Source: Achatina immaculata (Eukaryota; Mollusca; Gastropoda; Stylommatophora; Achatinidae). From it: a stretch of DNA of 64,000 nucleotides. Numbering within the stretch: the stretch's first letter is position 1; each line of letters begins with the position of its first letter. The notes under the pieces were generated by a model. The model saw nothing but the letters and a program-made list of their open reading frames with translations. It made no database searches and had not been told where the DNA came from. A program made the translations under genes and the position numbers. Location: assembly GCA_009760885.1 (NCBI GenBank), contig CM019716.1:7744938-7808937 (forward strand). The letters run 5' to 3'. Shown here one piece after another: positions 43,780 through 56,004 of this stretch.

Positions 43780-44391
43780 GAGGTTTCTATCTTAAATAAC
43801 CCCAAACTCAGACGGATTAGTCAGTTCAGATATCTAAGAAGCGTATCTACACAGGACGGACAAATCAGACAGAGAAATCGAATCTAATTCATAAAGCAAA
43901 CAATGTTACCCGTCAGCTTGCGGCAGTCCTAAAACAGCCGAACACCTTCACTGAAACAAAAACCCCCACCTCTTTCAAACAATATTCAGCCCAATTCTGA
44001 CGGACACTCGCCAAATACAATGGAAGACAGATAACGGCATGAGAGATGAGATGCTTAAGAAAAATGGTAAACAAGACAAGAAGGGATCAAGTGCGAAATG
44101 AAATAATCCGGCAAATGGTGGGAACAGCACCTGTCAGAGACTACAACGAAACTCGGAGAAGCTTTTCGTGAATTCAGAACATCAGGCGGCAAGCGTACAC
44201 AAGCCCCAAAAACATCTGGGTATGGGGCTCGAGGAAGATCAAGGAAAAACTGGGTAGACGGGGTGAAAGACACACTGAGGTTACGTAACATGGCAGCTAC
44301 CCAGGCCTCTCATCTTGCCCTGGACCGATGTCTGAAACTCCCTGCGACGCTAATGATAGAAGAAGAAGAAGAATAGGAAGAAGAAGAAGAA
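43780..44391 (+). mobile_element. Decayed LINE 3' end with a (GAA)n tail
   Basis: Fragments such as ISQFRYLRSVSTQDGQI (thumb), TRRDQVRNE-like codons near 44080, GRSRKNWVDGVKDTL near 44235 and MAATQASHLALDRCLKLPAT near 44290 follow the order of an ORF2 C terminus. A GAA tract (44349-44391) forms the tail. Stops and shifts are frequent. Confidence 0.7.
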
Positions 44392-44777
44392 GATCTAAAA
44401 GAGACAGTCGACTATGCAAAGAATGACAACAAATACATAAATAAAGAAGCAAAATATTGATAGATTAGATGTATTGTTCCAAGTCTTTTTCCTGAACTTA
44501 GAAAACTTTGAGTACTTTGTATTGTGCTCCTACCACTTCAAACAGATTTTCTCTGGCGAGAATGGCCGGATAATTTAAAAACTCTAACCCAAAACGAGCG
44601 TCTCTGATTTTTTTTCCTTGTAGTTTCCCTTGCTCGCTGGATTCACTAGATTCATTGTTGTGGATGGAGGCATATCCATTCATCATGACGGCACATGGAT
44701 AAAACTTGAGGAAGAAACGATTTTAATTTGTCACAAAATTCCTACTTCCTGTTTAAAAACAGAAAAAAAACCCTCAA

Positions 44778-45043
44778 AGTTGGACAGCCTGTTAAAGTTG
44801 GACAGCTGTTAAAGCTGGACAGCCTGTTAAAGTTGGACAGTCTGTTAAAGTTGGGCACCCTGTTAAAGTTGGACAGCCTGTTAAAGTTCGACAGCCTGTT
44901 AAAGTTCGACAGCTGTTAAAGCTGGACAGCCTGTTAAAGTTGGACAGCCTGTTAAAGTTGGACAGTCTGTTAAAGTTGGGCACCCTGTTAAAGTTGGACA
45001 GCCTGTTAAAGTTGGACAGCCTGTTAAAGTTCGACAGCCTGTT
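44778..45043. repeat. 18-bp minisatellite with higher-order structure, about 15 copies
   Basis: CCTGTTAAAGTTGGACAG is the basic unit. A multi-unit block containing the variants GCTGGACAG, TTGGGCACC and TTCGACAG is present twice in the same order, so the array grew at two scales. Confidence 0.95.
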
Positions 45044-45554
45044 AATTCAGCACTGAACAGCATTTAAGCCCTTAAGAACAAAGACTTGTTCACATTCAGG
45101 TAATGGGCACGGATATTATATGCTACAATTAGGAGAACTGTATTAAAACAAAAACGTCTCATAATTCGAGCCCAGGGGTAGCCGAATCCATTATATATTA
45201 GATTCTCGTGTGCAGACAGCGGGACTGAAGCCAGTACTTTCTCGTTTCAATTAGCCCAGTTTTAAAAATAGGTACCTAGTACAACATATTACGCAAAACT
45301 ACTTTCGAAATTGAAGAATGAATATGTGCAAGGCGGGGAAAAACTAGAAAACTCTGCTGTAGGTGTAGTAAGTTAAAAAAAAAAACCTGATGCCCACTTA
45401 AACATCATTCCCATTTTTATTAGAAGCAGGAGAGATTTCTCAGCTGCCGTGCGTGGGGTGAAACTCCTCCCGGCTAATGAAGAAAAATGTGATTAGGGTT
45501 GCCGCGCGCTGCCGCTGTGAAAACGGTGATGGAAAGGATTAAGTGAGGTTTAAT
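45044..45554. other. Unassigned sequence
   Basis: No gene or repeat is recognised. Confidence 0.45.
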
Positions 45555-46188
45555 CGGTATGGCCAGTAGTCTCCCGGTGAGGGCTACTCATACCACGGCA
45601 CCTCTGCTCTAGTGACCGACCACGTCCTATATACACGCACAATAGGGCAATACGCCTAGGTCGGCTTAACCCAGGGGTGAAACTTGATGGCTGCTCATAT
45701 CACGGTGCCCTCGCTCTAGAGGCCGGTCACGTCCTATATACTCCCATACTGGGATAATACATCTAAACGGGCTTAACCCAGGGGTGAAACTTACTAGTGG
45801 CGAAGATTCGTCCTTCTCCACAAAAGCTCTGTCCTGGTCACCACCAGGAAGGGTAGCAGCCACGAACACAAAATGCTGAAGCCGGAGATACCGGACCAGT
45901 ACAGTCTAGATAGGCAACCACCTCTCACCCGACGGCGGTATATTCATATACAAATCATGTTGAGGTTTTCAGGTGAGAAAGTCCGACTCTAGACTAAACT
46001 GGTGCAACGAAAACCACAGTGTCACGCAATGCCGCTTCTATGACCCACCGAGAATACAGGCCCAAGCCCCGCGATGCTCTGAGCCTCCATCCTAAATGAG
46101 ACTATCGCGAGAAACACAGGAGTAAATTCAGTAGGATCACGGGGAGATCTTGATGGTAGAAGCGAACGAAGAAGAAGAAGAAGAAGAT
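45555..46188 (+). repeat. Dispersed (GAA)n-tailed repeat, copy B
   Basis: From 45810 on this matches copy A at 1-514. Upstream it extends about 250 bases beyond the part of copy A inside the window and holds an internal direct repeat of about 108 bp (CCCAGGGGTGAAACTT at the end of each unit). GAA repeats at 46168-46187 form the tail. It has no coding capacity. Confidence 0.75.
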
Positions 46189-47270
46189 TCCCATTTTTTA
46201 TGACATAGCTGGGTGAAAAGAATTCATTATTTTTGACCAACCGTGTTGGCATGGAAGAGAAAATTTTGGAGACCATAACTAGATCCACTTAAATTCCTTG
46301 CGACTTTTTTCTAGTAACAGACTGTCACAAAATGTTGGGTGAGGGGGAATAGAAAGGTGGGGTTGTTGCCCTTTGTGGTGGAGTTATTGAGAAGTCTTAC
46401 ACTGTAGCTCGAGAACAAAAAGAGTTGTTGTCGTCTCTTCCCTATGTACGCCAAGGGGAAAGTCATAACAGTGAACTACCATCGTAGTCACTGAAGTGGA
46501 CAGCAAAGATTTATAGATCAATAGCTCTATGTTCTACAGATCTCTCTTTAATTTTATGAAAAGAAAAGCTTTAGAATTATCTAAAGTATTTTTAATCACG
46601 TTATCGGAGATGATTATTCGAAATTAATTTCAGGATTTTACCTTCTCTGTATGTAGAGCAGTATTATAAAAACATGTCTACTTCGATGGGCAGGTAACAA
46701 GAGGGACAAAGATGCTTAATAAAAATCGTATCATGAGATTTTCGGCAGTAGTTTTCATTTGTGTGGGGTTTGCTGTTATTGTTGTGAGGAGCGAAAGATG
46801 GTGAGTGACAACATGAAAAAAAATATGCAATAAGTTTGTGCAGTAATAGTTTGTTCATTGTGCTTAACTAAGTACTAGATTGAAAAAAAAGAAGAACTTG
46901 AGGTGTGCTGTGAAATTCATTTAAGTGCAAATTAATTTACATTAATTTTCTCTGTTTTCAGTTTATTTCTTTCGCTTTCTTTGTATCCTAATCGTTCTGA
47001 AATTTGTACAAAATAGAGCTACAAGAGAAGAAAAAAATAATACCAAGAATGATTATTCTCTTTTTCATGTTTTTAATATTTATTTTTTCCAGTCTGAAAT
47101 GCGTATCTGAGAAAACTATTAAAAAAAACCCCTTTATTTGTGGAAGAAATCTTTCATAAAGAATAAACCAAATTAAAAAAAATAATGACCTCCTTTACTA
47201 TGTCACTGAGTCATGTACCTGAAGTTGAGTAAGTATCGCTATTTTCTTTGACCTGTTGGGACACTGGATC
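46189..47270. other. Unassigned AT-rich sequence
   Basis: No gene, transposon or tandem repeat is recognised. Confidence 0.5.
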
Positions 47271-47850
47271 CCAGCCTGTCCCGGCCTTTTTCTACCCCAG
47301 CCTGTCCCGGCCTTTTTTATATCAGGCTGTCCCGACCTTTTTTACCCCAGCCTGTCCCGGCCTTTTTTATATCAGGCTGTCCCGACCTTTTTTTTATCTC
47401 AGGCTGTCCCGGCCGTTTTCATGTCAGGCTGTCCCGACCTTTTTTATCTCAGGCTGTCCCGGCCTTTTTTTTAATCTCAGGCTGTCCCGACCTTTTTTAC
47501 ACAAGCCTGTCTCGGCCTTTTTTTATCTCAGGCTGTCCCGACCTTTTTTATCTCAGGCTGTCCAGGCCTTTTTCATCTCAGGCTGTCCCGACCTTTTTTT
47601 TACCCCAGCCTGTCCCGGCCTTTTTTATCTCAGGCTGTCCCGGCCTTTTTTTACCCCAGCCTGTCCCGGCCTTTTTTCCCCCAGCCTTTTTTACCCCAGC
47701 CTGTCCCGGCCTTTTTTACCCCAGCCTGTCCAGGCCTTTTTTACCCCAGCCTGTCCAGGCCTTTTTTACCCCAGCCTGTCCCGGCCTTTTTTACCCCAGC
47801 CTGTCCAGGCCTTTTTTACCCCAGCCTGTCCCGGCCTTTTTTGACCCCAG
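47271..47850. repeat. 24-26-bp minisatellite, about 24 copies
   Basis: Two unit types, CAGCCTGTCCCGGCCTTTTTT + ACCC and CAGGCTGTCCCGACCTTTTTT + ATCT, alternate in the first half. The second half is almost all the first type. Confidence 0.95.
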
Positions 47851-48571
47851 CGGAACACTTGGGCTACTTTTCAGGTCTCAGGCAACCCTTGTATAACTGT
47901 GTAAACAAAAATATCAGCCGCCCAAGATACTTTAACAGATCAGTAAACTGAAGACATTATAATTAGTAAGATGTAAGTATTATTAACAGTAAACTGTAGA
48001 TATCATAATCCAACATTAATTAGCAAGTCTCTTTAGAGTGGGGGAAAAAGATCATTTATGTGTGAATGTATATAATAACTGACGTACATTTTTATGCAAA
48101 AGATTTCTCACAGAACCTTAACTACTTCTCTAGAAACCCCAGTTGCTAAACTTTGCACTAGCGTGTAATGTGGTCAGACATCTTGTCGCCTTCCTTTCTA
48201 TAGTTCATTATTTTCCCTGTTTCTCTACCGGTTCCTATTCTCCAGTTTACCGAAATCTTCGTCCCTCTATTTTGCAATACATCGCACATACATATTTTTT
48301 TATTTTGGGGGGGGGGGGGGCGGGGCGGGGAGGGAGGTGTTGTTTTTATCCAAATCTCGTCAGTTCTCGCGAGCCTGGTATAACGAGTTTTCACGTGTTT
48401 ACATTTCCACGCTGTTTGATGCTTGTCCTGTTTCCAAGTTTAAGCCAACACATTGCCCTTGTCAGTTCTTGTTTTTTTCTCTCTTTTTGCTATCCAGTTT
48501 CACAACAACAAAATAATCAACCAGTGTTATAATCAAGTAGCCAAGAAGTTATCTTGGTCTTTTTGAACTTT
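47851..48571. other. Unassigned sequence
   Basis: A G-run lies at 48307-48319. No gene is recognised. Confidence 0.45.
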
Positions 48572-49783
48572 ACTGAGATGTCTGACGTATCTGCTGTCAA
48601 TAAAAAAATTAATTAAGATAAACCGAAATAGACTCGGATGTGGACCTCAATTAGCTGCACCAAGGTAAACAACTGTTCAATTAGCTCCACCAAGGTAAAC
48701 AACTGCTCAATTAGCTGCACCAAGGTAAACAACTGCTCAATTAGCTGCACCAAGGTAAACAACTGCTCAATTAGCTGCACCAAGGTAAACAACTGCTCAA
48801 TTAGCTGCACCAAGGTAAACAACTGCTCAATTAGCTGCACCAAGGTAATCTTATATATCTTATATCCTTCCCGTGCCGTTAGACGTCACATAGGGCTCGC
48901 AAAGTAGTTCGCCAATTTTTCCTGTCTTCGGCGAGTCTTTCAACCTCATCAAAGGATTTTATGCCTGTTAACTTGGCCTCTCTTAATAATGTTCTCTTCA
49001 GAGTTTCACGCGGTCTGCCCCTTTTTCTTCGGCCTGTTGTGTTCCACTTGATAGCTTGTTTTGGGATTCTCTGCTCATTTCTTCTCATCAAGTGGCCAAC
49101 ATATGTCCATCTCCTTTTCCTGATCACCCGTGAGACTGGTTGTTGTTCAGTCATCTGTCTTATCTCTGCAGTGTTCTTGAATTCATTCCACTTGATGCCG
49201 AGTATTTTCCTTAGGCATTTGTTTTCAAAAGAGTCTAATTTCTTTTCTATTTCTTTAGTTGTTTTAGTTGTTTTGCACCAAGGTAAACAACTGAGATGTC
49301 TGACGTATCTGCTGTCAATACAAAAATTAATTAAGATAAACCGAAATAGACTCGGATGTGGACCTCAATTAGCTGCACCAAGGTAAACAACTGCTCAATT
49401 AGTTGCACCAAGGTAAACAACTGCTCAATTAGCTGCACCAAGGTAAACAACTGCTCAATTAGCTGCACCAAGGTAAACAACTGCTCAATTAGCTGCACCA
49501 AGGTAAACAACTGCTCAATTAACTGCACCAAGGTAAACAACTGCTCAATTAGCTGCACCAAGGTAAACAACTGCTCAATTAGCTGCACCAAGGTAAACAA
49601 CTGCTCAATTAGCTGCACCAAGGTAAACAACTGCTCAATTAGCTGCACCAAGGTAAACAACTGCTCAATTAGCTGCACCAAGGTAAACAACTGCTCAGTT
49701 AGCTGCACCAAGGTAAACAACTGCTCAATTAACTGCACCAAGGTAAACAACTGCTCAATTAACTGCACCAAGGGAAACAACTG
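48572..49783. repeat. Duplicated spacer plus 30-bp minisatellite, split by a LINE
   Basis: A 76-bp spacer (starting ACTGAGATGTCTGACGTATC) at 48572-48647 is followed by 6.7 units of a 30-bp repeat (CAATTAGCTGCACCAAGGTA + AACAACTGCT). The spacer recurs at 49290-49365 with one mismatch and is followed by about 14 units to 49783. A LINE (48849-49273) sits in the last unit of the first array. Confidence 0.93.
48849..49273 (-). mobile_element. LINE-F 3' end with a target-site duplication
   Basis: The minus-strand frame from about 49262 to 48879 is uninterrupted: SFENKCLRKILGIKWNEFKN, RKRRWTYVGHLMRRNEQRIP, GRRKRGRPRETLKRTLLRE and NWRTTLRALCDV. It ends in a TATAAGA-type tail. TGCACCAAGGTAA flanks both ends (48836-48848 and 49274-49286), a 13-bp target-site duplication derived from the minisatellite. 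The intact frame and clean duplication point to a recent insertion. A fragment of the same family lies at 54248-54380. Confidence 0.92.
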
Positions 49784-50418
49784 AAAAGTGAGAGCACTGA
49801 AATTATTTTCTCTAGTTAACCTGTTTCATCATATTTTTCAGACTTGGGCTAGAAGCGCAGTGAATGTGGAGTGTGTAATTATATTAATATTTTTCACGTG
49901 AGTGGATGAGATGTACGTGTGTGCTGGCCATCATCTTCCTGAACAGCTCCTTTCATGGCCGACTCTACTTTTGTTAGATTTGCTTAACGGGCCGTAGTAA
50001 CAGCGAGCAATATTTGTGTTGCAGGGTCCAGTACTTTGCGCATGCGTATTCTAACTTCAAATTTGTTCTTCCTTCCCCTCCCCCCCCCCCCCCCCCCGAA
50101 ATGTCTTTACGTAGAGCTGCTCTCCACATAACTCGATCTTTCCCCAGGGCTTCCCCGAAGGCTTGTTGCTGATGGAAATAGCTCAAATAATAGATTAAAC
50201 AATTAATCACTTGACCTAATCTGCTCAGGAATATTAAGAAAAAGCTTGAAGGTTACAGGAAGAGCGACTCTGCGCTGGAGCGCGGCATCATGCAGTGAGG
50301 AAACAGGAACAAAATTGTGGAGAAATAGACGCGAGCGTGAAGAGACTTGAACCTGGAAACACAAACATTACTTGCTACTACTGTGACCGATAATGGAAAT
50401 TCAGCAGAGGTGGAAGAA
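49784..50418. other. Unassigned sequence
   Basis: TTGCGCATGCGT at 50036-50047 is the reverse complement of the ACGCATGCGCAA pair at 40545 and 40581. A C-run lies at 50080-50097. The last 50 bases lead into the satellite. Confidence 0.4.
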
Positions 50419-53025
50419 GTCATCAGAGACTGTCTTCAGCAACATATCAGTCAGTCATCAGAGACCGTCTTCAGCAACATTCCAGTCATTCAGTCATTAG
50501 AGACTGTCTTCAGCAACATGTCAGTCAGTCAGTAGAGACTGTCTTCAGCAACATGTCAGTCAGTCATTAGAGACTGTCTTCAGCAACATGTCAGTCAGTC
50601 ATTAGAGACTGTCTTCAGCAACATGTCAGTCAGTCAATCATTAGAGACTGTCTTCAGCAACATACCAGTCAGTCAGTCATTAGAGACTGTCTTCAGCAAC
50701 ATGTCAGTCAGTTATTAGAGACTGTCTTCAGCAACATGCCAGTGAGTTAGTCATTAGGGACTGTCTTCAGCAACATGTCAGTCAATCAGTCATTAAAGAC
50801 TGTCTTCAGCAACATGTCAGTCAGTCAGTGATTAGAGACTGTCTTCAGCAACATGTCAGTCAGTCAGTGATTAGAGACTGTCTTCAGCAACATGTCAGTC
50901 AGTCAATCATTAGAGACTGTCTTCAGCAACATGCCAGTCAGTCAGTCATTAGAGACTGCCTGCAGCAACATGTCAGTCAGTCATTAGAGACTGTCTTCAG
51001 CAATATGTCAGTCAGTCAATCATTATAGACTGTCTTCAGCAACATTCAAGTCAGTCATTAGAGACTGTCTTCAGCAACATGTCAGTCAGTTATTAGAGAC
51101 TGTCTTCAGCAACATGCCAGTGAGTTAGTCATTAGAGACTGTCTTCAGCAACATGACAGTCAGTCAGTCAGCCATTAAAGACTGTCTTCAGCAACATGCC
51201 AGTCAGTCAGTCATTAGAGACTGTCTTCAGCAACATGCCAGTCAGTCAGTCATTAGAGATTGTCTTTAGCAACATGTCAGTCCGTCAGTCATTAGAGACT
51301 CTCTTCAGCAACATGTCAGTCATTCAGTCAGTCATTAGAGACTGTCTTCAGCAACATGTCAGTCAGCCAGTCATTAGAGACTGTCTTCAGCAACATGTCA
51401 GTCAGTCATTAGAGACTTCTTCAGCAACATGCCAGTCAGTCAGTCATTAAAGACTGTCTTCAGCAACATGCCAGTCAGTCAGTAATTAGATACTGTCTTC
51501 AGCAACATGTCAGTCAGTCAGTCATTAAAGACTGTCTTCAGCAATATGCCAGTCAGTCAGTCATTAGAGACTGTCTTCAGCAACATGCCAGTCAGTCAGT
51601 CATTAGAGACTGCTTCAGCAACATGTCAGTCAGTCATTAGAGACTGTCTTCAGCAACATGTCGGTCAGTCAATCATTAGAGACTGTCTTCAGCAACATGT
51701 CAGTCAGTCATTAGAGACTGTCTTCCGCAACATGTCAGTCAGTCAGTCATTAGAGACTGTCTTCAGCAACATGTCAGTCAGTCAGTCATTAGAGATTGTC
51801 TTCAGCAGCATGTCAGTCATCAGTCATTAGAGACTGTCTTCAGCAACATACAAGTCAGTTAGTTATTAGTGACTGTCCTCAGCAACATGTCAGTCAGTCA
51901 GTCAGTCAGTCAGTTATTAGAGACTGTCTTCATCAACATGCCAGTCAGTCAGTAGGTAGAGACTGTCTTCAGCAACATGCCAGTCAGTCAGTCATTAGAG
52001 ACTGTCTTCAGCAACATGCCAGTTAGTCAGTCATTAGAGACTGTCTTCAGCAACATGTCAGTCAGTCATTAGAGACTGTCTTTAGCAACATGCCAGTTAG
52101 TTAGTCATTAGAGACTGTCTTCCGCAACATGTCAGTCAGTCAGTCATTAGAGACTGTCTTCAGCAACATGTCAGTCAGTCAGTCAGTCAGTCATTAGAGA
52201 TTGTCTTCAGCAAAATGCCAGTTAGTCAGTCATTAGGGACTGTCTTTAGCAACATGTCAGTCAGTCAGTCACTCAGTCGGTCAGTTATTAGAGACTGTCT
52301 TCAGCAACATTTCAGTCAGTCAGTAAGTAGAGACTGTCTTCAGCAACATGTCAGTCAGTCAGTCATTAGAGACTGTCTTCAGCAACATGCCAGTTAGTCA
52401 GTTATTAGAGACTGTCTTCAGCAACATGTCAATCAGTCAGTCATTAAAGACTGTCTTTAGCAACATGCCAGTCAGTCAGTCATTAAAGACTTCTTCAGCA
52501 ACATGCCAGTCAGTCAGTCATTAAAGACTGTCTTCAGCAACATGCCAGTCAGTCACTCATTAGAGACTGTCTTCAGCAATATGTCAGTCAGTCACTCAGT
52601 CAGTCAATCATTAGGGACTGTCTTCAGCAACATGTTAGTCAGTCACTCACTCGGTCAGTAAATTATTAGAGACTGTCTTCAGCAACATGTCAGTCAGTCA
52701 TTATAGACTGTCTTCAGCAATATGTCAGTCAGTCACTCATTAAAGACTGTCTTCAGCAACATGTCAGTCAGTCAGTCATTAGAGACTGTCTTCAGCAACA
52801 TGTCAGTCAGTCATTAGAGACTGTCTTCAGCAACATGTCAGTCAGTCATTATAGACTGTCTTCAGCAACATGTCAGTCAGTCAATCATTAGAGACTGTCT
52901 TCAGCAACATGTCAGTCAGTCATTAGAGACTGTCTTCAGCAACATGTCAGTCAGTCAGTCATTAGAGACTGTCTTCAGCGATATGTCAGTCAGTCAGTCA
53001 TTAGAGACTGTCTTCAGCAACATTA
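50419..53025. repeat. 2.6-kb two-level satellite (31/35/39-bp unit with an internal GTCA microsatellite)
   Basis: Each unit has a fixed core, TTAGAGACTGTCTTCAGCAAC + AT, and a variable run of one to about six GTCA/CAGT tetranucleotides. Unit length therefore moves in 4-bp steps (31, 35, 39 and up). I estimate 70 or more units. The first unit at 50419 (GTCATCAGAGACTGTCTTCA) has a core but no tetranucleotide run and lies in unique sequence, so it may resemble the founder. Confidence 0.97.
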
Positions 53026-53498
53026 ACCTGCTACAAAACGTTTAGTGAGAGGAAAAGTGTCAGCGTTCAGGGAAAATAAGTATCATCCATACAATAATGT
53101 GTTATCTTGTAGTCTGTAATCTCATGGAAGAAATGTAGTGTTTTCTCATTACAGATTATGTGAAACAGGTGAAACTAATGAGCTGTTTAGTAATTATAGA
53201 CAATATGGAGTAATGGCGTAGATGCTTGTTTGTCTGTTTGGTGTGTGTTCCTCTATGTTCAAAATGTTATTTTTCCATTACAGGCCATGCAGAACAGTAT
53301 ATACTGTGTATTATTTCAGCTATGTGGATTCAAACAAGAAACTGCGTCACCTTGAAATTATAGGTCAAGAGGGTTAATGAAATTTTGTGATCACCTCGTT
53401 GTGAATTATGTTCCCGTACGACAGAGTTGGTTGCCAACTCTGCAAGGAATGTGCCTGGTATAGTGCCCAGTGTAATGTGACTAGATCCTTTCAAAGTT
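53026..53498. other. Unassigned sequence
   Basis: No gene or repeat is recognised. Confidence 0.45.
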
Positions 53499-53762
53499 GC
53501 TGATCTCACTGGAACAACACACAGACAAGATGCTGATCTCACTGGAACAACACACAGACAAGATGCTGATCTCACTGGAACAACACACAGACAAGATGCT
53601 GATCTCACTGGAACAGCACACAGACAAGATGCTGATCTCACTGGAACAACACACAGACAAGATGCTGATCTCACTGGAACAACACACAGACAAGATGCTG
53701 ATCTCACTGGAACAGCACACAGACAAGATGCTGATCTCACTGGAACAACACACAGACAAGAT
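53499..53762. repeat. 33-bp minisatellite, 8 copies
   Basis: GCTGATCTCACTGGAACAAC + ACACAGACAAGAT repeats exactly. Two copies have GGAACAGCAC. It is open in three frames because 33 is a multiple of three. Confidence 0.97.
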
Positions 53763-53840
53763 GCCCCACAGATAGGAGAGTCACGTTTACACTTAATGCA
53801 GACGCTAAGAGTCGGTCACACAATCAGTGACTGTACTGGG

Positions 53841-53993
53841 AGTTCTTTAAACCTGTACACATTGCATGAAGTTCTTTAAACCTGTACACCTTGCATGAAG
53901 TTCTTTAAACCTGTACACCTTGCATGAAGTTCTTTAAACCTGTACACCTTGCATGAAGTTCTTTAAACCTGTACACCTTGCATGAAGTTCTTT
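53841..53993. repeat. 29-bp minisatellite, 5 copies
   Basis: AGTTCTTTAAACCTGTACAC + CTTGCATGA recurs at 53841, 53870, 53899, 53928 and 53957. Confidence 0.97.
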
Positions 53994-54247
53994 CCAAAAT
54001 ACCGGTTTTCTCTATACACTTGGTGGCTTATACTTTTTCTTTTTAAATATAAAATTAAACCTACTTTACAAACATCACCAGAAAGTAATAGTTCGTGTGA
54101 ATTTTTATTTTTCTCTTGTTATCGGCGAGATTTTATCTTTACAAAATGGACACACGCTGAACCGAAGCCAAAATTGACTGATTCTCCTCCATGCATCATC
54201 ATCATCATCATCATGGTCCGATTATCCTCGAACCAATGTTGTTTGTT

Positions 54248-54380
54248 GCTGTTTACTTCTTATCTTATATCTTATATCATTCCCGTGCTGTTAAACGCCA
54301 CATAGGGCTCGCAAAAGTAGTTCGCCAAATTTTCCTGTCTTCGGCGAGTCTTTCAACCTCATCAAGGGATTTGATGGTTT
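54248..54380 (-). mobile_element. LINE-F 3' tip
   Basis: TCGGCGAGTCTTTCAACCTC and CACATAGGGCTCGCAAAAGTA match LINE-F at 48885-48955. The tail (TCTTATATCTTATATCATTC) is the same TATAAGA-type repeat. Only about 110 bases of element are present. Confidence 0.85.
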
Positions 54381-55204
54381 TTATGCTTTGCCTGTAAGAC
54401 CCATAAACATGCTGTTTACTAGGTTTGTGATAATATAAACCGACAACCTCAAATAGTTTCGATTTTCCTCTTTTTTCCCCCCTTCTAATAGTTTACTCGT
54501 AGTTACCGTTAAACGCCATGACTGGACAGTGTAGCTAGCACACACGCTTCGCCATGAACACAGACATTCCCCACTCACAGATTCAGCGTATGAAACAAAT
54601 GTCAGGTACCAGTTTTTGCAGCTGTGAAATTATGAATTGCGACAGTCAGCATATTTTCTAAAACCACTTCACACGAGAATACAGCGCACTATCTACTAAG
54701 CTACTCCGATTCAATTTGCGGACAAAATGGCTCCATTCTCTGCTGGCGCCCTTTGTCCAGGATTAGGTCAGGTGCACCTGAACTTCATCACTTACCTCTC
54801 TAACGTTTTGCTTTTTCATCTGAATTATCTTAAACGGAATTTAGTCGATCAGTGTCGGTCACGTGACCAACATTAATGAGGGTTAAAGAGGGATTTATGC
54901 TTGGCTCTGCGACCAAGTCACTGACTGTGTCGGGACGCATTTCCGATCTGAAACATCAACCGATGCTTCCTGCGGACACGGTTTGGTTAAAGATTATCGT
55001 AAAAAAGACTCTCTTCTTCTGTTTACGTATCTTCTGCATCAGATTATGCAATAAATATTCTCCGCTCTGTTGGCCATGTTTACTTGAAACAGAAAAAAAA
55101 GGGATTTCCTTGTTTGGCTAATCAGACAAGAGTCGCCTGGCAGTCGTCTTTCTATAATACTTGAGCAAATATCCTCTAAACAATAATAAATCTACATTTT
55201 GTTG
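54381..55204. other. Unassigned sequence
   Basis: No gene or repeat is recognised. An 81-codon frame at 54876-55121 shows no domain. Confidence 0.45.
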
Positions 55205-55890
55205 TTGTATTTGCCCATGCTTACTCCCCTTGTACGATTTACATTTTTGTTGTTAGTATCTACCCAGGCTTACTTCCCTTTGAACGACCTACTTTTCGTT
55301 GCTAATATTTACCCGGGGTTATTTCCCTTGTACGATCTACTTTTTGTTGTTCGTAACTACCCAGGCTTATTTCAACTATTTTACGACCTACCTTTTGTTG
55401 TTCGTATCTACCAGGTTTATTTCCCCTGTACGATTTGCTTTTTGCTGTTCGTATCTACCCAGGGTTATTTCCCCTGTACGATTTGCTTTTTGTTGTTCGT
55501 ATCTACCAGGTTTATTTCCCCTGTATGATGTACTTTTTGTTCTTCGTATCTACCAGGTTTATTTCCCCTGTATGATGTACTTTTTGTTCTTCGTATCTAC
55601 CAGGTTTATTTCCCCTGTATGATGTACTTTTTGTTCTTCGTATCTACCAGGTTTATTTCCCCTGTATGATGTACTTTTTGTTCTTCGTATCTACCAGGTT
55701 TATTTCCCCTGTACGATTTACTTTTTGTTGTTAGTATCTGGCCAGGTTTATTCTCCCTGTATGATCTACTTTTTGTTGTTAGTATCTGGCCAGGTTTATT
55801 CTCCCTGTATGATCTACTTTTTGTTGTTAGTATCTGGCCAGGTTTATTCTCCCTGTATGATCTACTTTTTGTTATTCCTATCTGCCCGGA
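55205..55890. repeat. 47-53-bp minisatellite, about 13 copies
   Basis: GTTTATTTCCCCTGTATGAT and CTTTTTGTTCTTCGTATCTAC recur. The left copies are diverged. Four central copies are nearly identical, and three at the right share TAGTATCTGGCCAG, so at least two expansion phases are visible. Confidence 0.93.
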
Positions 55891-56004
55891 AGTATTTCCG
55901 TGTATGAGTATCTTCGAAGTGACGTGTCACACATATTTCATGCAAATGTTTTTTGTTGTTGTTGCGTTTTGACCCAGAACTGATTTTTTAAACCTCCTAT
56001 TTGT

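Noticed and set aside
50419..53025. CRISPR-like direct repeats
   Set aside because: The parts between cores are GTCA runs, not unique spacers, and the setting is eukaryotic.
53499..53775. 92-codon frames on both strands
   Set aside because: A 33-bp repeat, a multiple of three, gives stop-free readings in three frames.
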